Below, piece by piece: positions 1 to 9,258 of a stretch of DNA of 64,000 nucleotides. The notes under the pieces were generated by a model, which did not search any database, was not told the DNA's origin, and worked only from the letters and a program-made list of their open reading frames with translations. This DNA is from Moraxellaceae bacterium (GTDB lineage: Bacteria > Pseudomonadota > Gammaproteobacteria > Pseudomonadales > Moraxellaceae). The stretch is taken from contig JAQZBP010000006.1 in assembly GCA_029237815.1 (NCBI GenBank), positions 186,001 to 250,000 of the forward strand, read 5' to 3'. How positions within the stretch are numbered: position 1 is the stretch's first letter; each line of letters begins with the position of its first letter. A program made the position numbers and the translations under genes.

Positions 1-320
1 GATTCCCAGGCCTCCAGCAATTCCTTGATGTTGGCGATGGTGAAGCCGCGCTCGAGGAGCTGGTTGATGACGTTGAGACGGGAAAGGTGCCCCTGGCGGT
101 AGATGCCGGCGCGACCGCGCCGCTCCGGCGGCGGCAGCAGGCCGCGATCCTGGTAGGCCCGCACGTTGCGTACCGTGGTGCCGGCCACCCGCGCGAGCTC
201 GTCGATGGAGTATTCCTGGTCGCCGGTGGCGCTGCCCGCCGCGTCGCCGGTAAGGCCGTCGGGCAGCAGGTCACGTCCCTGTTTCAGGAGCTGCCGGAGC
301 AGCGTCTGCGGAGTCTTCAT
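1..320 (-). CDS. MerR-family transcriptional regulator (3' part cut by window edge)
   Basis: The visible N-terminal part carries a MerR-type winged helix-turn-helix: YSIDELARVAGTTVRNVRAY followed by a DRGLLPPPERRGRAGIYR wing and an N-V-INQLLERGFT helix. About 35 residues precede the DNA-binding domain, a longer leader than usual. The ATG at 320 is the first in-frame start; I see no strong ribosome binding site, so the start is uncertain. The effector domain lies outside the window, so the inducer cannot be guessed. The gene follows amtB2 in the same direction with about 130 bp between them and no clear terminator. Confidence 0.85.
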   Translation of the reverse strand, partial: MKTPQTLLRQLLKQGRDLLPDGLTGDAAGSATGDQEYSIDELARVAGTTVRNVRAYQDRGLLPPPERRGRAGIYRQGHLSRLNVINQLLERGFTIANIKELLEAWE

Positions 321-454
321 GGGCAGGCATGATACCGGCGCCACGGGGGATTACCAAGCAAGGCAGGCCGCCAAACGCCCCGAAACACGGCACTTCGCTG
401 AAAAAGACCGGGGCCGGTGCCCGCCGGCAGAACGTCGGGCAGACACCGGAAAAA

Positions 455-1882
455 CTATTCCACTCTCTCCCGGTGCAGGCTGAGGTCGAGGCCCAGTCGC
501 TCCTGCTCCTCGCTGACGCGCAGCCCCATCACGATGTCGATGACGATCAGGATCAGGAAGGTCGCCACTGCACCGTAGAGAATGGTCGCGCCGACTCCGA
601 CGAGCTGGGTCACCACCTGCTGCAGGCCGGGCTCGACGCCCGCGATTTCCTTGCTGACCAGGAAGCCGGTCAGCACGGCGCCGACAATGCCGCCCACGCC
701 ATGCACGCCGAAGGCATCGAGGGAGTCGTCCGCGCCCAGCAGGCGCTTGAGTCCGGTGGCACCCCAGTAGCACAGCATGCCGGCCACGCCACCAATGATG
801 AGCGCGCCCTTGGGGTCGATGAAGCCCGCGGCGGGTGTCACGGCCACGAGGCCGGACACAGCGCCGGTGGTGATGCCAAGCACGGACGGCGAGCCCTTGC
901 GGATCCATTCCGCCAGCATCCAGCTCAGGGCGGCGGCGCCGGTGGCGATCTGGGTACAGGCCAAGGCCATGCCGGCACGACCGTCGGCGGCGAGCGCAGA
1001 GCCGGCATTGAAGCCGAACCAGCCCACCCAGAGCAGCGAGGCGCCAACCAGGGTAAGCACGAGGTTGTGCGGTGGCATGGCCTCGCGCCCGAAGCCGACA
1101 CGCTTGCCCAGCACGAAGGCACAGACCAGTCCGGCAACGCCCGCGTTCACATGCACCACGGTGCCGCCGGCGTAGTCGAGGATGGCGGGCTGGTAATTGA
1201 ACAGCCAGCCGTCCGCCGCCCACACCCAGTGCGTCACTGGCGCATAGACAAGCAGGCTCCACAGCCCCATGAACACGAGCATGGCCGAGAACTTCATGCG
1301 CTCGGCGAAGGCGCCGGCAATGAGCGCGGGGGTGATGATGGCGAATGTGAGCTGGAAGATGACGAAGACGGTTTCCGGAATCGTGCCGGTCAACGCGTCG
1401 ACGCCGATGCCCTCGAGGAACATCTTGTCGAGGCTGCCGATCCAGGGCGTCCCTTGGGAAAAGGCCAGCGAATAGCCCGCGACCATCCACAGCACGGTGA
1501 CCAGCGCCGTCACGGCAAAAGACTGCACCATGGTGGCGAGCACGTTCTTCTTGCGCACCATGCCGCCGTAGAAGAGCGCCAGGCCCGGGATGGTCATGAG
1601 CAGCACGAGCGCGGTGGCGGCGAGCATCCAGGCGGTATTGCCCGAATCGAGCGCAGGCTTCTCCGGCGCGGGCGGCAAGGGCGCTGTCGTGGTGGTGGTC
1701 GTTGTCGTCGTCGTGACGGTGGTCGTGGTGACCGCGACATCGGCGGCCGGCTCACCCTCGATCGGCGCCGCCAGGGCGGCCGCCGGATCGTCGAGCGAGG
1801 CCGGTGGCAGCGCCTCACCAGTCTCTGCGTGTGCGACGCCAAGCATCGCCCCGAGTGCCACTGCGAGCAGGAATTTATTCAA
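455..1882 (-). CDS. amtB: Ammonium transporter AmtB, second copy, with Thr-rich N-terminal linker
   Basis: Inner-membrane Amt/Rh channel for ammonium, 475 aa. A cleavable signal peptide (residues 1-19, ending AHA) is followed by a low-complexity periplasmic stretch of about 60 residues that includes an almost pure threonine run (residues 52-66). The Amt core then starts near residue 78. The twin-His pore is intact (GGTVVHVNAG and DAFGVHGVGG). The start is a TTG with GGAG about 8 nt upstream; no ATG fits better. It lies 53 bp downstream of the second glnK, and the two form their own unit with a sigma-54 promoter upstream of glnK. Function is clear from the family; the role of the linker is unknown. 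Confidence 0.95.
   Translation of the reverse strand: MNKFLLAVALGAMLGVAHAETGEALPPASLDDPAAALAAPIEGEPAADVAVTTTTVTTTTTTTTTTAPLPPAPEKPALDSGNTAWMLAATALVLLMTIPGLALFYGGMVRKKNVLATMVQSFAVTALVTVLWMVAGYSLAFSQGTPWIGSLDKMFLEGIGVDALTGTIPETVFVIFQLTFAIITPALIAGAFAERMKFSAMLVFMGLWSLLVYAPVTHWVWAADGWLFNYQPAILDYAGGTVVHVNAGVAGLVCAFVLGKRVGFGREAMPPHNLVLTLVGASLLWVGWFGFNAGSALAADGRAGMALACTQIATGAAALSWMLAEWIRKGSPSVLGITTGAVSGLVAVTPAAGFIDPKGALIIGGVAGMLCYWGATGLKRLLGADDSLDAFGVHGVGGIVGAVLTGFLVSKEIAGVEPGLQQVVTQLVGVGATILYGAVATFLILIVIDIVMGLRVSEEQERLGLDLSLHRERVE
1685..1729 (-). repeat. Imperfect trinucleotide tract encoding the poly-Thr linker of AmtB2
   Basis: Fifteen consecutive codons give fourteen threonines and one valine, with mixed ACC/ACG/ACA codons. 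It is therefore not a perfect microsatellite, which suggests selection for the amino acid rather than simple slippage. It lies between the signal peptide and the first Amt helix. Confidence 0.8.
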
Positions 1883-1935
1883 GATCGTTTCTCCGAAGCC
1901 GTGCCGGATAAAAGTGGAAATGAAGCGAAGGGGAT

Positions 1936-2274
1936 TCAGAGAGCGTCGACGCCCGTCTCGCCCGTGCGGATGCGCACGACGTCCTGAATGGCGGAAACGA
2001 GGATCTTGCCGTCGCCGACCTTGCCGGTATGCGCGGCCGCGACGAGGGCGTTGAGCACGTTCTCCAGCGCGTCGTCACTGACGGCGATCTCGAGCCGGAC
2101 CTTGGGCAGGAAGTCGACCGCGTACTCGGCGCCGCGATAGAGCTCGGTGTGCCCTTTCTGACGCCCGAAGCCGCGCACTTCGGTGGCGGTGATGCCATGC
2201 ACGCCCACCGAGGACAGCGCATGACGGATATCGTCGACCTTGAACGGCCGCACTACGGCGGTGATGAGTTTCAT
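1936..2274 (-). CDS. glnK: P-II nitrogen regulatory protein GlnK, second copy
   Basis: 112 aa, the standard P-II length. The T-loop reads [15 protein letters not shown] with Tyr51, the residue uridylylated by GlnD. The C-terminal signature GDGKILVSAIQDVVRIRTGE is present. P-II proteins bind ATP/ADP and 2-oxoglutarate and, when not uridylylated, plug the cognate AmtB. It sits directly upstream of amtB2 on the same strand. It diverges from the first GlnK mainly in the N-terminal half (RHALSSVGVHG against [11 protein letters not shown]). A sigma-54 promoter about 115 bp upstream supports nitrogen-starvation control. Confidence 0.95.
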   Translation of the reverse strand: MKLITAVVRPFKVDDIRHALSSVGVHGITATEVRGFGRQKGHTELYRGAEYAVDFLPKVRLEIAVSDDALENVLNALVAAAHTGKVGDGKILVSAIQDVVRIRTGETGVDAL

Positions 2275-2389
2275 AGAGGCCCCTTACGTTTCTGCAACGG
2301 ACAGCGGCGACTTCCTGCAAGGCGGCGACTCCCGTCCGCGGCGCGCGAACAGGAATTGACCGGGGGCATCCAGCTCCCTGCAGGCAATG

Positions 2390-2405
2390 TGCAGGACGCG
2401 TGCCA
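2390..2405 (-). promoter_or_regulatory. Sigma-54 promoter of glnK2-amtB2
   Basis: Read on the minus strand this is TGGCACGCGTCCTGCA. It has GG and GC exactly 10 nt apart and matches the TGGCACG-N4-TTGCA consensus at all but one position. It lies in the 311-bp gap (2275-2585) between glnK2 and the amtB1 terminator, which holds no other gene. A possible half-matching NtrC site (TGCAC at 2543) lies about 140 bp upstream; I hold that one weakly. Confidence 0.8.
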
Positions 2406-2585
2406 GTGCGCCAGCCATGAGGCTGCGCAACGCTGCGCGTCGCGAAGACACGAAAAAGGGGCAACTTTGCCTGCCGACGGTGCGCGCCGCAGCATGCAAC
2501 GGAAGCCCGGTGCCTGACGCTGCAGCAACGGTGCCGCCGCGCTGCACCAGCGCGGGTCGCGCCATCGTACGCGCCGCGCCAAAAG

Positions 2586-2610
2586 AAAAAGGGCCCGAAG
2601 GCCCTTTTTC
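2586..2610 (-). terminator. Rho-independent terminator after amtB1
   Basis: The minus strand reads AAGGGCC-TTCG-GGCCCTT, a stem with a stable TTCG loop, followed by TTTCTTTT. It starts 16 bp after the amtB1 stop codon. It separates the porin-glnK1-amtB1 unit from glnK2-amtB2. Confidence 0.9.
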
Positions 2611-2625
2611 TCATTCCGATGACAC

Positions 2626-4164
<1,539 letters not shown>

Positions 4165-4211
4165 GGGGGACTCCTCCGCGTTGGTTCGCGTTGTTTGGCA
4201 GCGAGTAAAAA

Positions 4212-4610
<399 letters not shown>

Positions 4611-5333
4611 TCAGAACGCCTTGCTGACGGTGCCTACGAAGGTGCCTTCGCCATCGGGAACCAGCGCGTCATCAAGATCGCTGCCCATGTACGCCACTTC
4701 GAAAGTCACGCCCTGCAGGGTCTTGTTAACGCCGACCTTGTAGTCGATGTAGCTGTCCTCACCGAGCAGGCCGGTGGCGCCGTAGTACTGGTCGTCCAGG
4801 ACGTTGAGGCCGACATGGGCCACCAGGCCGACGCCGCCCACGGTGGTGCCGTAGTCGAGGAAGCCGTAGAGGGATTCGCCGGTTTCACCGAAGAAGTCCG
4901 GGGCATAGGCCACGCCGAGCTTGGCGCCGGCGTAGCTCACGGAGGCGTAGTACTCGAGGAAGTCATACTCGGGACCGCCAGCTTCGGCCTGGGTGGAGTG
5001 CGGGTAGCCGTAGAGCAGCACGCCGACGTCGTAGCCGACTTCACCGGCCTTGCCGGCAAAACCGATGGACGGGTCGAGCTCGAGACCGCTGGAGAAGCTG
5101 ATGCTGGAACCCCAAACCGATGCGTAGAGGCCGGACTCGTGGCTCACGGTCATGGCGCCCTGGATGGCGGGCGCGCCGGAAGTCTGCGAGATGCCGCGAT
5201 AGAGATAGTCGGAGGTGATGGCGAAGCTGCCGGTAACGGAAACCGGGGAAGCGGCCTCTTCAGCGGAAGCGGACATGCCGGCAATCAGGAAACCGCCAGC
5301 CAGAAGCGCCGTGGAGAGTTTGGTCATTTTCAT
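4611..5333 (-). CDS. TorF-family putative outer-membrane porin
   Basis: 240 aa with a signal peptide ending ASA (residues 1-24). The mature protein opens with VSVTGSFAITSDYLYRGISQT, the hallmark of the TorF/gcw_chp family (TIGR02001), and closes with Phe (VSKAF), as expected for a beta-barrel recognised by BAM. Strands are rich in alternating aromatic and small residues. Members of this family are often found next to glnK-amtB, as here, which suggests a channel for nitrogen compounds under starvation; the substrate is unproven. The ATG at 5333 has AGGAG 8 nt upstream. It is the first gene after the sigma-54 promoter. Confidence 0.9.
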   Translation of the reverse strand: MKMTKLSTALLAGGFLIAGMSASAEEAASPVSVTGSFAITSDYLYRGISQTSGAPAIQGAMTVSHESGLYASVWGSSISFSSGLELDPSIGFAGKAGEVGYDVGVLLYGYPHSTQAEAGGPEYDFLEYYASVSYAGAKLGVAYAPDFFGETGESLYGFLDYGTTVGGVGLVAHVGLNVLDDQYYGATGLLGEDSYIDYKVGVNKTLQGVTFEVAYMGSDLDDALVPDGEGTFVGTVSKAF

Positions 5334-5411
5334 CGGTGCAACTCCTATAAAACCCTGTGGTGACTTTTAAGTGGTACCGCAAAGTCCTTCGAGAGAACTT
5401 GCAGGACACTT

Positions 5412-5427
5412 AGCAGAAGCCATGCCA
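5412..5427 (-). promoter_or_regulatory. Sigma-54 promoter of porin-glnK1-amtB1
   Basis: The minus strand reads TGGCATGGCTTCTGCT: GG and GC 10 nt apart, matching the TGGCACG-N4-TTGCA consensus at all but two positions. Transcription would start near 5401, giving a leader of about 68 nt before the porin ATG. The whole gap 5334-5648 holds only this promoter, the NtrC sites below, and the ubiK upstream region. Confidence 0.8.
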
Positions 5428-5524
5428 ACGATAAAAAAGACTGATTTTTCAAAGAGCTGACAAATGCGGGCGACGGCTCCCCTCTGGACAGCCCCGGGAC
5501 AGTGCAAAGAAACGCCCGCTGTCG

Positions 5525-5541
5525 TGCACGAATTTGGTGCC
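5525..5541. promoter_or_regulatory. NtrC-binding site (enhancer)
   Basis: TGCAC-GAATTTG-GTGCC keeps the TGCAC-N7-GTGCA dyad of NtrC sites, with 13 of 17 positions as in the Escherichia coli glnA enhancer. It lies about 100-115 bp upstream of the sigma-54 promoter at 5412-5427, the usual enhancer distance. NtrC (GlnG) is encoded at 17499-18941. Confidence 0.7.
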
Positions 5542-5558
5542 ATCCCCAAAGTGGTGCG
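5542..5558. promoter_or_regulatory. Possible second NtrC site
   Basis: Directly abutting the first site. One good half (GTGGTGCG) and one degenerate half give about 11 of 17 matches. Paired strong and weak NtrC sites are typical of cooperative enhancers, but this one is supported mainly by its position. Confidence 0.45.
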
Positions 5559-5648
5559 CCAGCGATAGGCAATTCCCTGATCCACTGCGGACAGCGCCGA
5601 CGCCGGTGCTAGAATCCGGGCCTTTCCGCCCTTCAGGAGTCCTGCGAA

Positions 5649-5915
5649 ATGGCACTCGAACAGATCGTCAACCGCGTCAGCGAACAGCTTGCCCAGGTCC
5701 TGCCCCCCGGCGTGCGCCAGCTGCGCGGCGATATCGAGGAGAACATCAAGGCCGTGCTGCGCGAAACGCTGGCCCGCATGGAGCTGGTGACGCGTGAGGA
5801 GTTCGACGTGCAGGCGGCGCTGCTGTCGCGCGCGCGCAGCCGCCTCGAGGCCATGGAGTCCGAGCTGCGCACGCTGGAACAGCGCATCACCGCGCTGGAG
5901 AACCGCGGCAAGTAA
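5649..5915 (+). CDS. ubiK: UbiK, accessory factor of ubiquinone biosynthesis
   Basis: 88 aa, small and highly charged. The second half (residues about 48-85) is a predicted coiled coil, EEFDVQAALLSRARSRLEAMESELR onward. This is the BMFP/YqiC family: UbiK helps the cytosolic Ubi complex in aerobic ubiquinone synthesis and forms trimers via the coiled coil. AGGAG precedes the ATG by about 9 nt. It is followed 83 bp later by comM; ubiK-comM adjacency near glnK-amtB also occurs in Pseudomonas. Confidence 0.93.
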   Translation: MALEQIVNRVSEQLAQVLPPGVRQLRGDIEENIKAVLRETLARMELVTREEFDVQAALLSRARSRLEAMESELRTLEQRITALENRGK

Positions 5916-5998
5916 GGCCGCAGCTCCGGTGGCGCACCCGCGCCACCGGCACTACCCCGGGGCCGCCAGGATGGCAGCCTCGCAGCAGGAGAACAGGG

Positions 5999-7501
5999 AT
6001 GTCCCTCGCCATCGTGCGCACGCGCGCGCAACTGGGGCTCGATGCCCCGCCCGTTACCGTCGAAGTGCACCTGAGCCCGGGCTTGCCCGGCCTCGCCATC
6101 GTGGGCCTGCCGGATACCGCCGTGCGCGAGAGCAAGGACCGCGTGCGCTCGGCCCTGATGAATTCCGGCTTCGAGTTCCCGCAGCGGCACATCACCATCA
6201 ACCTCGCGCCCGCCGACCTGCCCAAGGACGGCGGGCGCTTCGATCTGGCCATCGCTCTCGGCATTCTCGCCGCCAATGGACAGATCCCCCTGGAGGCGCT
6301 GCAGGGCAGCGAGTTCCTGGGCGAGCTCGCCCTCTCCGGCGAGCTGCGCGCCGTCACGGGCGTGCTGCCGGCCAGCCTGGCGGCGAGCCGGGCCGGACGC
6401 CGGCTCTTCGTGCCCGAGGCCAATGCCGGCGAGGCCGCGCGCCCCGTCAACGCCGAGGTCTACGCCGGAGATCACCTGCTCGCGGTCTACGCCCACCTCA
6501 ATGACCGCCAGCAGCTGCCCCGGGCCACAGTCGCGACCGCACCAGAACAGGGCGCCCCGTCCGGCCCCGACCTCGCCGACGTGAAAGGGCAGCACCAGGC
6601 CCGGCGCGCGCTCGAGATCGCCGCGGCCGGCGGGCACTCCATCCTCATGCTGGGCCCGCCCGGCACCGGCAAGACGCTGCTCGCCTCCCGCCTGCCGGGC
6701 CTGCTGCCGCCGCTGGACGAGGACAAGGCACTGGAAGTGGCCGCCGTGCGCTCCCTGCTCGGCCAGCGCGACGAGGCCGACCGGCAGCCGCCCTTCCGCG
6801 CGCCCCACCACACCGCCTCCGGCGTGGCACTGGTAGGGGGCGGCAGCCAGCCGCGGCCCGGCGAGATCACCCTCGCCCATCACGGCGTGCTGTTCCTCGA
6901 CGAGCTGCCGGAGTTCGACCGGCGCGTGCTGGAGGTGCTGCGCGAGCCGCTGGAGTCCGGCCACGTGATGATCTCGCGTGCCGCCAACCAGGTGCGCTTC
7001 CCGGCACGCTTCCAGCTCGTCGCCGCCATGAACCCCTGCCCCTGCGGTTACCTCGGCGACGGCACGGCGCGTTGCCGCTGCTCGGCGGACCAGGTGGCGC
7101 GCTACCGGGGGCGGATCTCGGGACCGCTGCTGGACCGCATCGACCTGCATGTGGAAGTGCCGGCACTGCCGGCCGAGGTGCTGCACCGCGGCGCGCCGGG
7201 CGAGTCGACGGCGCAGGTGCGGGAGCGGGTGCTGGCCGCACGCCGGCGGCAGGCCGCGCGGCAGGGCTGCCTCAACCAGGAACTCGCCCCGGCGCAGGTC
7301 GCGGACCACGCCGCGCTGTCGCGTGAAAACGCCGACCTGCTGGAGCAGGCCATGCGGCGCCTGCGGCTCTCGGCACGCGCCTATCACCGCGTGTTGCGGG
7401 TGGCGCGCACCATCGCCGACCTCGACGGCAGCGTGGCGCTCGCCGACCAGCACCTGCACGAGGCGCTCGCCTATCGCGTCCTCGACCGCATGCCAGCCTG
7501 A
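5999..7501 (+). CDS. comM: ComM/YifB, Mg-chelatase-like AAA+ helicase
   Basis: 500 aa, the family's usual length. Three parts are visible: a ChlI-like N-terminal domain (residues about 20-140), an AAA+ module with Walker A GPPGTGKT at 219-226 and Walker B GVLFLDELPEF near 297-307, and the C-terminal Mg_chelatase_C part. A Cys cluster (NPCPCGYLGD then CRC) near residues 345-360 is typical. In naturally transformable bacteria ComM is a hexameric branch-migration helicase that extends incoming DNA into the chromosome; it is also widespread in species not known to be competent. ATG at 5999 follows CAGGAGAACAGGG. Confidence 0.95.
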   Translation: MSLAIVRTRAQLGLDAPPVTVEVHLSPGLPGLAIVGLPDTAVRESKDRVRSALMNSGFEFPQRHITINLAPADLPKDGGRFDLAIALGILAANGQIPLEALQGSEFLGELALSGELRAVTGVLPASLAASRAGRRLFVPEANAGEAARPVNAEVYAGDHLLAVYAHLNDRQQLPRATVATAPEQGAPSGPDLADVKGQHQARRALEIAAAGGHSILMLGPPGTGKTLLASRLPGLLPPLDEDKALEVAAVRSLLGQRDEADRQPPFRAPHHTASGVALVGGGSQPRPGEITLAHHGVLFLDELPEFDRRVLEVLREPLESGHVMISRAANQVRFPARFQLVAAMNPCPCGYLGDGTARCRCSADQVARYRGRISGPLLDRIDLHVEVPALPAEVLHRGAPGESTAQVRERVLAARRRQAARQGCLNQELAPAQVADHAALSRENADLLEQAMRRLRLSARAYHRVLRVARTIADLDGSVALADQHLHEALAYRVLDRMPA

Positions 7502-7576
7502 AGCGCATCAATAAAGTGCGGCAAATTTGCGCTGGATCAGAACCAGCGCATTTGCGGCGGCCCTGCCGGCCGCTTC

Positions 7577-7590
7577 TTGATTCACGTCAA
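7577..7590 (+). promoter_or_regulatory. FNR/ANR box of ompW
   Basis: TTGATTCACGTCAA, a near-perfect FNR/ANR dyad (TTGAT-N4-ATCAA, with one G). A plausible -10 (GATGAT, 7614-7619) puts the box centre close to -41.5, the class II activator position. FNR control of ompW is known in enterics. Confidence 0.75.
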
Positions 7591-7687
7591 TCCGGAGAAA
7601 AGCCGGTTGCCCCGATGATGAGCCCATGCCAGCCGCGCACTACCCGCGCGGCCAACAACGGACTTATCGTTCCCTGAGGAAGCAACC

Positions 7688-8290
7688 ATGAAAGCCCTGA
7701 AGAAAACCCTGCTGCTGTCCCTGGCCTGTGCCGCTGCCGCTCCCGCCTTCGCCTATGAAGCCGGCGACGTGATCGTGCGCGCCGGTGCCGCCATGGTGAC
7801 GCCGGAAGTGACCAACAACACCATGCTTCCGGACCTGGATGTCGACGAGAACACGCAGCTCGGCCTGACCGTCACCTACATGCTCTCGTCCAAGGTTGGC
7901 GTCGAGCTGCTGGGCGCGTCCCCCTTCGAGCACGACATCACCCTGAGCGGCACCACCATCGGCTCCACCAAGCACCTGCCGCCCACCGTCAACCTGCAGT
8001 ATTTCCTGCTGGATTCCGGCAGCTCGGTGCAGCCCTATCTCGGCGCCGGCGTGAACTACACCAAGTTCTACGGCGAGGACAACAACCTCGGCCTCGTGCT
8101 GGCGCTGGAAGACTCCTTCGGCCTCTCCGTCGAAGCCGGCGTGGACGTCAAAGTGACCGACAATGTGGTCCTGAACGCCGCTGTGTGGAAGGTGGACATC
8201 AACACCAACGTGTCGATCAATGGCGCACAGATGGGCGAACTCGAAATCGATCCGTTCGTCGCCATGATCGGCGTCGGCATGAAGTTCTAA
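7688..8290 (+). CDS. ompW: OmpW-family outer-membrane protein
   Basis: 200 aa with signal peptide ending AFA (residues 1-21). The mature part starts YEAGDVIVRAGAAMVTP and contains the family signatures QLGLTVTYMLSSKVGVELL, HLPPTVNLQYF and VQPYLGAGVNYTKF, ending in Phe. OmpW is an eight-stranded barrel with a hydrophobic channel, linked to uptake of small hydrophobic molecules and to anaerobic or osmotic stress. The gene stands alone with its own FNR-box promoter and a terminator. Confidence 0.95.
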   Translation: MKALKKTLLLSLACAAAAPAFAYEAGDVIVRAGAAMVTPEVTNNTMLPDLDVDENTQLGLTVTYMLSSKVGVELLGASPFEHDITLSGTTIGSTKHLPPTVNLQYFLLDSGSSVQPYLGAGVNYTKFYGEDNNLGLVLALEDSFGLSVEAGVDVKVTDNVVLNAAVWKVDINTNVSINGAQMGELEIDPFVAMIGVGMKF

Positions 8291-8353
8291 GGGAACTCCC
8301 TTGCCCGGCGCGGCGTAATGCGTCTGCCGCGCCAGGCCTTTTTATCGCAATAG

Positions 8354-8380
8354 AAAAAGCCACGCTTGCGTGGCTTTTTT
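8354..8380. terminator. Bidirectional terminator between ompW and yigB
   Basis: AAAAAGCCACGC-TTG-CGTGGCTTTTTT. A-tract and T-tract on both sides let it serve ompW (+) and the convergent yigB end (-). Confidence 0.9.
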
Positions 8381-8429
8381 ATTTCTGCGACTGATCGCAT
8401 GGCGGTGGCGCAACGACCAGCGCCCGGCA

Positions 8430-9137
8430 CTACCCTCGCCCGGCCAGGCGCCGGACCGCCAGCGGGATCTCGGCGAAACTCCGCACTTCCGCGTCGGCCG
8501 GCGGCAGCTCCGGCCAGGGCTGGTCCGTGAAATTCACCCATACCGTGCGGATGCCGAGCGCCGCGGCGGCCGCCACGTCCTGCTCGGGATGGTCGCCGAT
8601 GTGGATCACCTGCTCCGGTGCCACGCGGGCAGCCTCGAGGGCCGCCTGGTAGATGCGCGGATCGGGCTTGGGCGCACCCACGCTGATGGCCGAGAAATGC
8701 CGACTGAAGACATGCCCCAGTCCCACGCGAGCGATATCCGCGTTGCCGTTGCTGAGCGCATACAGGTCGAACTCGGCGCGCAGCCCCGCCAGCGTTTCCA
8801 GCACGCCAGGGAAATACGCCACGGTATTGCGCTCGCGAAAGTATTCCTCGAAGGCGCCCTGCGCGGCGGCCTCTGCAGCAGACGGTGCATACCCGGCGCC
8901 GGCGAAGGCGCGGCGCAGGACTTCGAGGCGCAGCTGCGTCAGGTCGTGCGCAATGTCCTGCCGTTCGCTGAGTACCGCCTCGCGCAGCGCATTGAAGTGC
9001 CGGAAGTCGAAGCGGCCGGCAAATTCCGGATGCTCGCGACGTATCCACTCGCGCATGAACTTTTCGGCGCGCAGCACGATGGGCTCCACATCCCAGAGCG
9101 TGTTATCGAGATCGAAGGTCAGCAGCTTGATACTCAT
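8430..9137 (-). CDS. yigB: HAD-superfamily hydrolase, YigB-like
   Basis: 235 aa. Motif I is LLTFDLDNTLWD (nucleophile Asp), motif II ALSNGN, motif III K in GAPKPDP, and motif IV HIGDHPEQDVAAA. The cap inserted after motif I is alpha-helical (HAD-IA). E. coli YigB dephosphorylates a flavin precursor (5-amino-6-(5-phospho-D-ribitylamino)uracil), and the order dapF-yigA-xerC-yigB is the same here, so orthology is likely although substrate is inferred. I start at the ATG giving MSIKLLTFDLDNT; the reading frame is open upstream but only as antisense-frame noise over xerC. Confidence 0.88.
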   Translation of the reverse strand: MSIKLLTFDLDNTLWDVEPIVLRAEKFMREWIRREHPEFAGRFDFRHFNALREAVLSERQDIAHDLTQLRLEVLRRAFAGAGYAPSAAEAAAQGAFEEYFRERNTVAYFPGVLETLAGLRAEFDLYALSNGNADIARVGLGHVFSRHFSAISVGAPKPDPRIYQAALEAARVAPEQVIHIGDHPEQDVAAAAALGIRTVWVNFTDQPWPELPPADAEVRSFAEIPLAVRRLAGRG

Positions 9138-9258
9138 GGCAGTGATCGCTTCCCGAGAGGCCTTCTGGCCCATCAATAAAGGTGAATGCCGGTTGATGGC
9201 CGCGCGATGCGGCCAAGTGCACGGCGCGACGTCGGCCACACTAACGCCGACCGGCATC

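Noticed and set aside
5525-5542. Sigma-54 promoter at the TGGCACC element near 5530-5542
   Set aside because: The GG and GC elements are 12 rather than 10 nt apart; the same bases fit an NtrC dyad better.
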